Source: Eukaryota sp. TZLM1-RC (lineage: Eukaryota > Metamonada: BaSk clade). From it: a stretch of 64,000 bases of DNA. The position numbers and the translations under genes are program-made. The notes under the pieces are model-generated. The model made no database searches and was not told the origin of the DNA. It saw nothing but the letters and a program-made list of their open reading frames with translations. Numbering within the stretch: the stretch's first letter is position 1; every line of letters starts with the position of its first letter. Shown here piece by piece: positions 50,710 through 61,959 of this stretch. The stretch is taken from contig JAUPSS010000005.1 of assembly GCA_040285825.1 (NCBI GenBank), positions 186,001 to 250,000 on the forward strand, in the 5' to 3' direction.

Positions 50710-52470
50710 TGGAAATAAATTATACTTAATTGGTTGTGATTTTGGCAAGTTCAAATGACGATTTGCCTTCTATAAGCAAAAACAAAGTTTAAAACATTTC
50801 AAAGGCTCATCCATTAAAATATTATTTAATCTTTTGCTCTACCACAAATTCACGGGGTACTTTGGGTAAATGTAGATTGTCAAACAAATATAAGGTTCTT
50901 GCCAACAATAACTGTTTCAAAACATCAATAATCTCGGATTGATCTGGTTAAATTGTTTTTAGCTGATATAATATATCAATTAAATCAAATAAAACTATGA
51001 ACAATAATGGAATCCATGTCAAAGAAGTTGAAAAAACGTTTCGATAGCGGTTGCAAAGTTACATAAAATTTCGTTCAGCTGTGTTCAGAAATAGAGGTCG
51101 AGAAATTTATTCAATAATTCTTTGAGAATCGTCCAGTAGTTGGAAAATTATATTTTATTCAGTGGTGTTCAATGTGAAGGCCTTGAAAAAACTTTGGCCA
51201 TGTCTTAGAAGTTGGTGGTGGGTGACAACGTAATCATAAAGAATTCGTTTTATTATTTTATTATTGTGTAACTAGCCTTGCTGAAATTTCAAAAGGAAAT
51301 GATTCAACCAAAAATATAGATTTTGACAAAAACAATTCAAAACTCTGATATTTCGTACTTTGCAATGTAAGTCTACTGTCTCAATATTCTTCCATCGGTG
51401 ACGTTAACTCACAAATCAGAACTGTCTTCCTTCTTGTTGCATCTGTTTTTTTATATCACAAGAATTAGAACAGGTCTTAACTCAGTCAGAACCAATGGAA
51501 AATTTACATAATGATACGTGTGATTAGGTAAATCGCAGTAAACATCGTAATGATCTAGAAAAGGAAGTAAGAGGTTAACAAAATTATTTAAAATCGAATC
51601 ATGTCACCATTTAGGTCCTTTGTATACTTTACATATTTGATAACCTGAACAACTGCAAAAATGTGACACAAGGTAGCAGTTAATGCTGTGTTCTATGTTA
51701 TTGTTAAAAAGAAGTCTCTTCAACCCCGCTTTTTTGGTCTTAAGGGTATTATACTGTCCATGTTGCAACGCATATATGATTGCTGAATATCATTTAAGTG
51801 TCTAAGTACTTCGTTCAGTACTTTGCTCATACTCACTGACTAAGTAAACAAGGTAAGTAACCGGCTTGTCTCAATACTTTTCTTATACTTGTACCTTTAG
51901 ATAGATACCTACCTTTCCTTTTAAATCCAGACTCTTTACTCAATCGCCAATCACTTTAATGTGGTCACCAGGTTCACTAAACTTTTGTTTAGAATCAACA
52001 TCGTGTCACCTTTTTGTTGGCCATTGTGTTGAAAAAACCTTTCTTTTCGATATTTTTTTTGGTTAAATAAATTCCAAGATTTCATTCTAAAAATTTCTGT
52101 TGCAGTATTATCCTCCTTAATTAATTATTATCCTCTCAATTGGGTGATGATTTGGTTGCTGGTTGCTGGCTTATTTCTCAGTTCATGATAACGAAAAACA
52201 AAATAACAAACTTCTAAGTCTAATTCTTCATACCCCAAATCAGCCAAAAAGAAATTGACTGAAAGATGACATCTTTACACTCAACATTAAAGCTTCAACT
52301 GCAAAATTTTTGTTTTGTCCAAATCAGAGCTCCCATCCATCAAAGACTGCTATGTACTCTCACTGGGAAGCAATGAAACTAGTAGTTAGGTACTATTGAT
52401 TTTATATCGACATAAAGACCGTTTTGTATGTAAATTGTTCCCAACGATCCTCTTTTAAGCAAAATGAATA
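50710..52470. other. Long intergenic stretch, nothing recognised
   Basis: About 1.75 kb of AT-rich DNA without a convincing ORF on either strand. No LINE, LTR or Fanzor motif is visible by eye. It could contain very old element remains. Confidence 0.45.
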
Positions 52471-52474
52471 AATT

Positions 52475-53732
52475 ATGATCCAACAGCAAAAAGGAGGAAA
52501 TTTATGTTTATATAATCTCTCAATGTTCACAATAGAGAGCCTTCTCCCATCTTTACTCTATGTGACTCTCTTTGCTCACTCTAACAATGTTTTCTTCCTG
52601 AAGTGTGCCATGGGCAGTACCTTCTCCCTTCTAGCACATCTCCTTTCTGACAGATTCAAAGGACCAAGGTTCTCTGCACGTGTCTCTCTTGCATTTTCCT
52701 CTGTTCTCTCTTTTATCCTTTCTTCTTTCACTCCTCTTCCCCTCAGTCTTGTCTTACGTTCTTTTCACAACTCTTTCAGCTGCTCCGAAGCCTTCATCAT
52801 CAGCAATGCTTTACTTTCCTTTGTCAGTTTTAATTTATTTTATAATTTTGGTAATTCTCTTTTGTTTCAGATCTGTGTTTCTTTTGTTATTTTTTCTTGT
52901 ATTTACCTTATTTACGTAAAGTTTTTTTCAACTGCTTTTTATGGAAAAATCCAACTACTTCGAATAATATGGTTTTTTCTAACAATTACTCCCTTTCTAA
53001 GTAATTTATTTCTCAATCAATTTGTTAGTTTTGCTTATTTTTATTAGCAAATCCACTAATTGTTGTTCTTTGGACTTGTTTATCTCTTTTAATTCTTTTT
53101 CTAATAATTAATAATTTTTTAATTAAGGCAAAACCTTCTTTAATTAGAAAATTATTCCATTTTGTATTAGTTGCTGTCTATTTTTCGGTCTTTAATAGTC
53201 CTTTTTTTGACCTTTTCTTTTGAACTTTTTACTATTTGTTTTTTATTTTGTGGAAATTTTATTCATCATATTCCCAAATGTCCATTATATTAGCCCAAAT
53301 TATTTCAAATTTTTAACCAAGGTCAAAGATCAAAAAGATTGTGGAATTTTGACCTTATCTCACGTTTACCTCTGTCTTTCTTTTCTTTTTCCAATTTATT
53401 GTTCTTATTTTTTTATTAATCCCCAAGTTCGGTTATTTGTTCGGTCTATTGGAGTAATTTCTATCGGAATTGGTGATTCTTTTGCTGCTATCATCGGCTG
53501 TTTTGGTAGAATTAAGATTACACATAACAGAACCATTGAAGGGTTTTTTGGGTTTGTTATATCCACTTTGTTGGGTTTGTGTTTTTGTAATTTTACATGT
53601 AATTCTGATTTTTCTTTGATATTTTTATTTTTATTTTCTTTATTTTTGGGAATTGTGGAACTCATTTGCATAAGTAATGATAATTTAATTGTACCATTAT
53701 GTGGAGTTATCGTTTTATTATTCAAAACTTAA
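52475..53732 (+). CDS. DOLK: Dolichol kinase (two apparent frameshifts)
   Basis: An integral membrane CTP-dependent kinase making dolichyl phosphate for N-glycosylation in the ER. Three frames carry the protein. 52475-53047 has hydrophobic helices. 53041-53230 has SLIRKLFHFVLVAVYFS, the family RKxFH block. 53220-53732 has VISIGIGDSFAAIIGCFGRI and KITHNRTIEGFFGF, the GVGDxxASxxG and K-T-xEG CTP-binding region. An extra T in the T5 run near 53035 and another in the T4 run near 53218 would each join the frames. Both fit homopolymer undercalls in the assembly, but a young pseudogene is possible. About ten or more membrane helices are expected. Alternative start at MFTIESLL (52523). Confidence 0.8.
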
Positions 53733-53973
53733 TCTTTTATTAATGAGATGTTTTTATTAAAGTTTAATCAAATTTTGATGCTGTTAAAGAGATTATTCCT
53801 TTATTTACACTTTTAATTATTTCCAACTAGGAATTTTTCCATTAAAATTTTAAAATTTTCAATTTTATCTGGTGTCCTTATAACCAATTCTCTCGAAATT
53901 TTCGAAAGCAAAAATTTCCTTATTTTTGATTTAATTTCAGCAGTCAAACAAAACAATGGGAAATTTGAATTAT

Positions 53974-55194
53974 TTAGGGTCGAAATTTTGGATTTTGAAA
54001 AAAGAGATCACCGCACGTGTTCAGCAAACATTTTTCAAATATTTGTAATGATTTTATGATATTGTTCAATAAACTGTTTACTTCAAGTGTTGAATCCATC
54101 AAATTATCAATCAAAAATGATTGCAAATATAATAAAACACTATACCAAACGCAAAAACCTGTTAAATTTTTAATATTTGACCTTTTCAAAAATGGACAGT
54201 GTCGGGGATCAAAAATATAGGTCAAAACTGGTAAATCTTGAACAGAAAGTGATTGAGAATCATGTGGTAAAAGTTCGACAATCAACTTGATGGTAAAACA
54301 AGGATAACTGTTGCCATAATTAGAAACATCAACGAGAGAATCAATCGATTGACATTGGTGAGTCATCAGGAATCTTGCAGAAACAATTTGATTGGAAATC
54401 AATAGAGATTGATTGATTAATGAATTGCTAACTGAGTCGGCAATATCTGAACCTAAATGTTCTGTGATAAAGTCAAGAAAATTCCTGAATTTTTGACTTA
54501 ATGGCTGGACTGATGAAGACTCTTTGTCGATGATGATAGAATTTGATTGAAATTCTACAGGATTTTGTAATAAAAGCTTGCCAAATTCCACAAGAGAGTG
54601 AGTAATTTCATATTTGAATTTGGAAATTTCATAATAGCTAGATAATAAAGAATATTTTTCAAAAAACGAATCAGCAATACAAACACTTAAGCAATCAAAA
54701 TTCCAATCAAAATTGATTGAACTTCGAACTTGGGTGATTAACAGCTCACAATGTTGACGTGAGAGTGTCAAAAATCTATCTTTTAGAACCTTTGCCTCTG
54801 GAAGGTCTACCTTTTCTACAAGAGGAAGCACTTCTGATGCTTTTGGAAGGTTAAGTTCAGGATTGTCCAATATTCTAGAAAAGTCAATAAGAATATTGAG
54901 CTTGTCTATGTGTTCTTGAGTATTCTGCTTCTCAGAAACTCCATTTGCATCTAAAGAGAGGGTCTTGTCTAGTTTATCCAAACAAGACTTCATATTGTTG
55001 ATGAGATTATGGCCTTGAGTAGCGAGACTGTTTGCTGTGCTACATGCTTCATGAGCCTGACTGAGAAGTGAAGAATCAGTAGAAGTTGAAGGGGAATCAG
55101 AGGTTGAAGAAAGGATTGAAGAAATAGAAGCTTCTAACAGAGATTCATTCAGTAAGTCATCAATGGTATGAAAATCCTTCAAAGCGGCAATCAT
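53974..55194 (-). CDS. Possible CATCHR tethering-complex subunit (COG3-like)
   Basis: 406 residues, almost entirely helical. Residues 40-110 have heptads (LLSQAHEACSTANSLATQGH). ILIDFSRILDNPELNLPKAS and KVLKDRFLTLSRQHCELLIT follow. An early coil containing HEAC, then a segment ending in paired Asn/Pro-rich turns and RFLTLxxQ, resembles the N-terminal half of COG3/Sec34. The C-terminal half has FLTxxxxS-type helices without signature. Other CATCHR proteins (COG5-8, ZW10, exocyst) would look alike by eye, so the assignment is tentative. It is shorter than typical COG3. ATG start, intronless. Confidence 0.3.
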   Translation of the reverse strand: MIAALKDFHTIDDLLNESLLEASISSILSSTSDSPSTSTDSSLLSQAHEACSTANSLATQGHNLINNMKSCLDKLDKTLSLDANGVSEKQNTQEHIDKLNILIDFSRILDNPELNLPKASEVLPLVEKVDLPEAKVLKDRFLTLSRQHCELLITQVRSSINFDWNFDCLSVCIADSFFEKYSLLSSYYEISKFKYEITHSLVEFGKLLLQNPVEFQSNSIIIDKESSSVQPLSQKFRNFLDFITEHLGSDIADSVSNSLINQSLLISNQIVSARFLMTHQCQSIDSLVDVSNYGNSYPCFTIKLIVELLPHDSQSLSVQDLPVLTYIFDPRHCPFLKRSNIKNLTGFCVWYSVLLYLQSFLIDNLMDSTLEVNSLLNNIIKSLQIFEKCLLNTCGDLFFQNPKFRP

Positions 55195-55529
55195 GGAGAC
55201 TCAATTGGAGCGGAATGAATGAAGTTGTCCTTTGATTATTTAAATTTTAAGGTTGAACAAAAAAAGGTTGAACAATTGAATCCCTTTTTTGGCGACTCAC
55301 ATTTTCTGAGAAAAATGTTTTTGTTTGATAGTTTTCGTTGCATGAAATGGTCCAAACAAGCTTTATAATGTCAGTACATCAGTCAGTGGCACTGTTCAAA
55401 ATTGATGTTGTGTTTGAAGAGACGAAATTAAAAACACAATGATATGGTAACTTCATAAAACAAAAATCTGCATTCATAAAATATATTTTGAAAAGTAAAA
55501 ATTGAACACATTTGTATTTATTGAACATG

Positions 55530-58260
55530 CACATTTAATTAAATTAACTCATAACAAATGGGACGACTATCATTGAACCAAGATTTCCTCTACAAAATCT
55601 TGATCTGCTTGCTGTCTAGCTAAAGCTTCTCTTATTCGATTGAAAAACCGAGGTAATCTATTAATAATGGCAAATTGAATCCGTGAACGCCATAAAAAAA
55701 TATCAAATCTTTTCATTGTTTTTTCTTGAACCATTTTTTGGAATTCATTCAAAAAAGTTCCTACTTCCTCTGATAATCTTCCCTTTATCGAAAATGGGAA
55801 AGCAATAAAAACCAGCTGTGTATTTCTATCAGCATTAGCCTCTTCAATATCTTTATCATATTTTCTATGTTTCTCTTTTGCTTTAAAATCAAGAGCAGTC
55901 ACAGGATTAAGTTTTCTTCTGTGAACCAAAGTATCATTTGCAACATTACATGAGACAAAGTCAACAATAGCTTTAGAATTATCAATCCAATCACAGTATA
56001 CATCACCTCTATCATCAGAACCAAAATTACTAAGAGAAAGTGTTTCCTTCAGCAGGGGCTCTTTGATACACGATATTCTTGCCGTTTGTGCCATATTGAA
56101 AACAGTGTCTCTAACAGCATCATGTAATGAAGAACGATAAGTTATCAATTTAGAGCAATTGAAAGCATGGCGCAAAGTGAGTTGAGGTGAATTCGTTCAA
56201 ATACATTGTTCTTTTGACAATAATTGATTAATGGGGATATTCAAATCTAATCTCATTTTTGTTACAAACGCTTCATTAGTAGCACACAGTCCAAATCTTC
56301 GTGGTACAATGGTTACAAACAGTGAAGAATCTGATGACTTGTTTTCACAAACACCCTTTTCCAATAACAATGAGTGAAGATCTTGATTTATAACAGCCGA
56401 GCTGCATATATTATTATAAAGATCATTTTCATACATTCCAGTCAATCGTTTCTGTAATGTTCGAAGATTGTATTTTAAATTTAAAACATTCTTTTCCGGA
56501 ATAATACCATTGAATGATTTGGGAAAACATCGACCTCATTTTTCTGCATCAATTCTTGAAATTTCTTCATTTAATGCAAAAACAGTGGAACTTTGCGTTG
56601 TCATCAATAAATCTTCCCAATCTGCAAATCTTTCGGCAAACTCAAAGATGGCATTTCTGTATCCACCAACAAAAGCACACGAGGTAAGAATAGAAGCCTT
56701 CGTCCACCCTAAACCGCCATAATGTGGACTAAGGTAAGCATGTTCTGGAATTTGGAACATTTTACATCCCAGTAATTGTGACAGAACTTTTGCACGTAAT
56801 TCATTAAACTTCTGAGCCAAAGGCCTAAAGACAAGAGGATTTGTAGATCGAAATATATGATTGAAATTGGAACTAAAACACAGTCTTATAATGGTAAACT
56901 TGATGTGTTTTTGTATATCTAAATTCATCATTCGGTCAATTTTGTCGGAAATTGAGTTCAACTTTTCAAACAATTTTTTGGTAATTTCATCATTATTTCC
57001 TAAAAACGAACCCAAATGACGAATAGCATCAATTGAATATAATTTGGTTTGAATTTCAACACCATCAACTATGGTGGAAACTGGAGAATTCGATAACAAA
57101 ACACATTTAAGTAAATTAAGTCGGAGACCAATTTTGGTAAATAATTCTTTAAAACATACAGTTGCTTTTTTCACAATATTTAAATCACCAATAAGAACAA
57201 CATCATCCATATATGCAATCATTTTAGCGAAGGAAACATCTGTTGAATTTGCAATAAAATAGGATGAATGGCCAAACAAAACAAAAGAGGTCCTAACAAA
57301 TCTCCTTGCTTTACACCACTTAATGAACTCTAAATGCAATTACCAAAATGTAAATTAGAATTTGTGCTATATGTTGATTGAAAATTCGGCATTAATTCCG
57401 GCATATATTGCAATAAAGCACCATGGATACTGCGACGACTGAGTGAATTGAATGCATTACTAAAATCCAATGACATACAAACATTGGATTCATTTTGGCG
57501 AAATAATACATCAGTAGCAAATATCGCTGAAGAGACTCCATCAGTGGCATTAATTCCATATTGAAAGGGTAAAAAATCTTTTTTGCTTTCTCATTGAAGC
57601 TGCTTAAGCAACATGCAGAACAAATATTTTGTAAGCTCTCAGAGACTGCAATAGGACGAACATCCATTTTTGAATTTTTGACAAGTGCAGTCAAACGAGA
57701 ACTTCTCAATGCTTCTGGATATTTGAGTTGACCAGTCAATATTTTGTTAAAAAATTTGGTTAATAAACCAAGACATTCCTCTGAAGAAATAATTGCGGCT
57801 TTTACATGATCAATAGCAATACCAGAAAGTCCGGCAGACTTACCGCGTGGTCTCTTTTTTATCACCGAAAATACTTCCGATGCCATTAATGAATAATTTT
57901 CCCAGTATGTGCCGTAAAAATTTTGATCCATTATAGGGTCTTCCAAAGGATGAAATATTTTTAGTTTATCCATTGTATTTTGAATGTTGGGCGCTTTAAC
58001 TCCGGGACTTAAAGCTGACAAAGGCCTGGACCATTTGCTGTCAAAGCATTTGTCTTCAAAAATTTTACTTAATTTCTGAGATGACTGTTTTCTCGGTGCT
58101 ATATTAGTTAAATCTTCGGAATTAATTACGAAATTTTGGTCAATAGGAGGACAAACCGAACCAAAAAGTTCCCACAGAATATTGATAGCATACTTTCCTT
58201 TACATAATTGATCCAAAAATCTTTTAAAAACGAAAGCAAATTCATTGCATTTGAACACAT
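55530..58260 (-). mobile_element. LINE copy, longest in the window: RT fingers to 3' end
   Basis: The frame 57392-58258 adds the N-terminal RT part: KKRPRGKSAGLSGIAIDHVK (KsxGxSG...DhxK), then SRLTALVKNSKMDVRPIAVS (L.al.K....RPI.v). Reading on with a frameshift, SLDFSNAFNSLSRRSIHGAL (D..NAFN...R) lies near 57420-57475. The frame 56536-57339 has YMDDVVLIGD and the thumb. Frames 56197-56445 and 55570-56175 have the zinc-knuckle and nuclease blocks (GDVYCDWIDNSKAIVDF, ALDFKAKEKHRKYDKD). At least four frame breaks occur. The 3' end is CGTCCCATTTGTTATGAGTT with the TTCAATAAATA tail. RT motifs such as RPIAV and D..NAFN point to the R2/NeSL-like class with a C-terminal endonuclease. Confidence 0.85.
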
Positions 58261-58261
58261 T

Positions 58262-58728
58262 GAACTATTTCACCAACAAGTTTGAACAATTTTGGCAGTT
58301 TTGTTCTTCAATGAATTGGTAATACTATTAGGGCAATATAGAGCTGATATAAAGCTATATCATAATTGGTACATTGTCGAAATTACCGCTTGATTTCCTT
58401 TGCATCATTGAGAGCAAATTTGAGTTTATACACTGAGCAAAGACGTAATATTCCACCAAACACAATGATGTGGTTGATATCAAATCATTTTAATATCAAA
58501 GAGCAAATTATTGACCTCTTCATTTCATTATTGTAACACTTTCATGCGGTGCCTTGAATGCCATTTCTGTAGTATTTGTAACAATTGAAGTCCACTGATG
58601 CTATCTTTGAATGGGAAGTAATTCCTGAAACTTATAAGTGTCAATATCTGCAAAGAAACAAATACAAAATTTACAAAAATATATTTTTTAAGGGCACCTA
58701 TTTCATTGTTGTGGACAATATCTGTAAC
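58262..58728. other. Intergenic stretch, nothing recognised
   Basis: AT-rich DNA between the LINE copy and the MCMBP-like start. It may include the promoter of the latter; no clear motif. Confidence 0.45.
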
Positions 58729-58729
58729 A

Positions 58730-60034
58730 ATGAACCTGTCCGATCCACTTCCGTTCCTTGATGATCTACTCAGAACATCAGAAACACCCTTCACTGTTCT
58801 TTCACATGCAGTAGATGACTTCTTTGCGTCCAACAATTGTTCATTATTAACTGAACAGTCATCTCCCTTATCCGTAGTTAAGGCTAGAGTTATGGTGTAC
58901 TCGGCTCCTCATACAGTAGTATCACCCACTTCATTCAATCTCGATGGGACAACATATCCATTAACTTTTAGACTTTCCATTCCTGAATCTGCAACTCTTA
59001 GTTCTGATTACGAACAAAAGTCCTTTATCATTGCAAAGAACTGCTGCACTTTTGAAAACAGTTGGTTATCAATTACTAATAATTCACCGTCCAAGTTGAG
59101 TCTCTGCTTTTCTGATAGTGCCTTTGGGAATTTTAACACAATAGTGGGCCAGTCGTTAGAAGTCATTGCGATTTATGACCCTGATCAACAGTATTTTGAC
59201 CTTTCTTGCCTAATTGTGCTTGGTTATCGACCCTTACTTCAGGGTTATGATTCACTGGTGACGTCACCACCATTGACTTTGACTGACTTTCAACGTTTTT
59301 CTGATCTTGACTTTTTAATGTTATCTTGTTGCTCATTACCCACCATGGATGTTACCAACGTTGTGGAATTCAGATCCTCAGCTGGTTTGGATCACTTTGA
59401 ACATTTTTATAAAGGATGCACGCCAAGTTTAGTTTGTTTGAAATTAGATAATGAAAAATTGAATAATTCTGAATTATTTCCTGTTTTATCTGCTGAAAAT
59501 GAACAACTGTCGGAAGCTTTCTTTCCTATTCCGGAAGGTGGTACTTGTTTGATTGAAGTGGGGGAAGTTATGGTCAAAAAACTTTCCGAAAAAGGCAAGT
59601 TGAATCTTCAGTTGATTCAAGACTTGCTTGCTACGGGTACAATGTCCTTATTTTATCCTTTTGGGTGTTCAAAAATTCCAATCAAGTTTTCAATCGTTTT
59701 ATTGACCACTACTGACTCTTGCCTCTCTGGTGATTTGATTGTCGATTTACAATCACATTCGATACCATCTGATGATTCTATTGTAACTAAGTGTAGAAGG
59801 TCTATTATAAGTTCATTTTGTCTTTCTGCTCCTAGTATCAATGAAGAATTACAAGAAGTTATTGAAAAAGATTATGTCGAAATTCGCCAATCTCAAACTA
59901 AATTCAATTCAAATTTATTAGGAATTTGCGTCAATTTTTCCATTTTATTATCTAAAATGATTGGAGAATGTAATGTTTCAGTTGATGTCTGGAAACAATG
60001 TTTTTCCTCAGTGGTAAAAATAATAAAAGAATAA
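58730..60034 (+). CDS. MCM-binding protein (MCMBP)-like
   Basis: 434 residues from the ATG giving MNLSDPLPFLDDLL; an upstream frame extension lacks ATG. Features consistent with MCMBP: an early VVKARVMVYSAPH beta segment followed by a PLTFRLSIPES strand; SLEVIAIYDPDQQYFDLSCL and LIVLGYRPLL, in the place of the DSFKVNDxxEfyGxLsvdP block; and near 295-370 PIPEGGTCLIEVGEVMVKKL followed by KFSIVLLTTTDSCLSGDLIV, parallel to the hxPxGGTLLxDET and INVLxxSExxSLL regions. MCMBP binds MCM3-7 and helps assemble or unload MCM complexes. The central NTPase-like segment is poorly conserved, so the call is moderate. Confidence 0.5.
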   Translation: MNLSDPLPFLDDLLRTSETPFTVLSHAVDDFFASNNCSLLTEQSSPLSVVKARVMVYSAPHTVVSPTSFNLDGTTYPLTFRLSIPESATLSSDYEQKSFIIAKNCCTFENSWLSITNNSPSKLSLCFSDSAFGNFNTIVGQSLEVIAIYDPDQQYFDLSCLIVLGYRPLLQGYDSLVTSPPLTLTDFQRFSDLDFLMLSCCSLPTMDVTNVVEFRSSAGLDHFEHFYKGCTPSLVCLKLDNEKLNNSELFPVLSAENEQLSEAFFPIPEGGTCLIEVGEVMVKKLSEKGKLNLQLIQDLLATGTMSLFYPFGCSKIPIKFSIVLLTTTDSCLSGDLIVDLQSHSIPSDDSIVTKCRRSIISSFCLSAPSINEELQEVIEKDYVEIRQSQTKFNSNLLGICVNFSILLSKMIGECNVSVDVWKQCFSSVVKIIKE

Positions 60035-60169
60035 TTAAAAATAATTTAATACACTAAATAATAAATATTTGTAATATTGATAACATTAATCTTAAACAAG
60101 GAAACTATTCCCATTTTGCAGAGGTTAACTAAATAAAAAATCACCGAGTAAATTTCACACAATTTGAGG

Positions 60170-60211
60170 TAAAAAAACTAAACAAAACTAAACAAAACTA
60201 AAAAAAAACTA
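60170..60211. repeat. Short direct repeats between convergent genes
   Basis: Units close to AAACAAAACTA repeat about three times just before the helicase stop codon. Simple sequence in a 170-bp gap between convergent genes. Confidence 0.6.
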
Positions 60212-61747
60212 ATCTTCAGAATTAATGATTTCTTTCAACTTTTGCAAATGTTCTTGGTATAAATCCATATTGTTATCGATTAACTCTTGATCAATTTTCC
60301 TTTGCTTAACCACCTTATTAGACACTGAATGTAGAATCTTCTTGAACTTACTCCACTCCCCACCAGAAAGCAACACTATTGACTCCCCTTCCTCGTTAGC
60401 TCTGGCAGTACGGCCTATTCGATGGACATAGCAAGAAACACTGTGGGGAATGTCATATGAAAGGACAAGTGATACGTTAGGAAAGTCTAATCCTCTAGAA
60501 ACTAAATCAGAACATACAAGAATGCAGATTTCTTGATTTCTGAACTGATTAATTACTTGATTACGTGATTTTTGCCCTAATTCAGAAGAAAATTCTTGAA
60601 TTTGACCTTCTGCCAACACATCACTCAATGACAAGCTAAGATAACGTGATAATCTATGCGCACCTTCACAACTCGAGCAAAAGACCAAAATTTGAAGGAA
60701 TTTTGGCGACCCCATGGAATTCCCAAGAAAAGACCTCAAAAGTAATTGACAAGCCAATGGTTTTACCTGCTTTGAACAAACAAAAGAATTCTCTTTTAAT
60801 GTTTCAGGGATTTTAAATTGTTTATTTTGAATTGAATTAGTAGTAATTAATAATGGATTATTTAAATTTAACAAAGAAATAAAACTTTGTGATGGAATAA
60901 GTGTAGCTGAACACACAATTTTTAATGGAATGGAAACAATCAAATTTGATTGGAGAGATGAGCTGGAGAACAGATCACCACCATTATCTGTTGGCTTGTC
61001 ATCAAAGTTTAACCTTCTCCCAGACAAAAAAACTTTTTCATTTAAAACAGCAATTAAATCTTGAAATGAATCTGCCATTATTCTATCAGCCTCATCAAAA
61101 ACAATGGCTACCACACGTGACCAGTCAACCAAAGTCAAGTTAATATGATCAACCAACCTTCCAGGGGTTGCCACCACTATATCTGCATCTGAAAGCTGGT
61201 TTTGTTCATGAGAAAAGGATTGGTGACCAACTAAAGCAACGGTCTTCAATCCTAATGGTTGGAAAAGAGTAGTAAAGACTTCTCTTATTTGGAAAGCCAA
61301 ATCTCGAGTGGGGGAAACTACAATGGCTTTGATGAAAGCTCCAGTGATAGAAGATATGCGAGCATAGATGGAGAGAGCAAATGCAATGGTTTTGCCTGAT
61401 CCTGTGGGTGAAGCAAGGCAGATGTCATGAACGACAGGAGGGATGGAGTTGGAAGAGTGAACTGGTTCGGAAGGGGGTAAGGGGAGGGAGCAAGCAGTTA
61501 GGAAAGCCGATGATTGGAGGGCGTAGAGTGAGGAGATAGAGAGCTTCTTGAGTGCAGAGCGAAGTGGCTTGGGTAATCCAAGAGCTTTAAAATCATATAA
61601 AGTGTGAGAAGGATAGACGATTGACCAATCTGATGGAAGAGATGGCACATGTTCTTCTTCTATCTTGACTCTTTGAGGAGGAGGCAAAGGCTGATTGGAA
61701 AGCCTTTTACGAGAGCCTTGAATCAAGGTATCAGGATCAGTCTCCAT
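60209..61747 (-). CDS. DEAD-box RNA helicase, DDX51/Dbp6-like
   Basis: 512 residues from METDPDTL; the frame extends eight codons upstream without ATG. Helicase motifs: SPTGSGKT (I, 113-120), PTRDLA (Ia, 146-151), TPGRLVDHI (Ib, from 194), DEAD (II, 218-221), SAT (III, 280-282), SDLVSRGLDF (V, about 413) and HRIGRTAR (VI, 442-449). The Q-motif region lies before motif I (FKALGLPKPLRSALKKL, then SLYALQSSAF) and is unusual. The GRLVDHI after motif Ib and the insert between II and III fit DDX51/Dbp6, which acts in 60S ribosome biogenesis. Like MRD1 in this window it would serve ribosome production. Intronless. Confidence 0.8.
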   Translation of the reverse strand: METDPDTLIQGSRKRLSNQPLPPPQRVKIEEEHVPSLPSDWSIVYPSHTLYDFKALGLPKPLRSALKKLSISSLYALQSSAFLTACSLPLPPSEPVHSSNSIPPVVHDICLASPTGSGKTIAFALSIYARISSITGAFIKAIVVSPTRDLAFQIREVFTTLFQPLGLKTVALVGHQSFSHEQNQLSDADIVVATPGRLVDHINLTLVDWSRVVAIVFDEADRIMADSFQDLIAVLNEKVFLSGRRLNFDDKPTDNGGDLFSSSSLQSNLIVSIPLKIVCSATLIPSQSFISLLNLNNPLLITTNSIQNKQFKIPETLKENSFVCSKQVKPLACQLLLRSFLGNSMGSPKFLQILVFCSSCEGAHRLSRYLSLSLSDVLAEGQIQEFSSELGQKSRNQVINQFRNQEICILVCSDLVSRGLDFPNVSLVLSYDIPHSVSCYVHRIGRTARANEEGESIVLLSGGEWSKFKKILHSVSNKVVKQRKIDQELIDNNMDLYQEHLQKLKEIINSED

Positions 61748-61959
61748 GCTTACGGATAATGTCAATGACACTGGATTAAGTGTCCTAAGAAAGGGATTGG
61801 ACTTGTGGGTCTTTCACAATTCAGTGGTGTTGGCTTCACCAAATCTTCAATTCTTTGTCAAGCCACTTTTGTTGGTGGTGGCAAGAATTTTATTTTTGAA
61901 TTTCTTAATCGTTTCCCTGAAGATATTCATTTGCTTAGTCCATCATTTTAAAGTATAGT

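Noticed and set aside
53016-53041. A 24-nt GT...AG segment (GTTAGT...ATTAG) in dolichol kinase
   Set aside because: Its length is a multiple of three, so it does not correct the frame, and it lacks the shared acceptor motif.
60925-61143. 72-codon plus-strand ORF in the helicase
   Set aside because: Antisense shadow of the DEAD-box domain.
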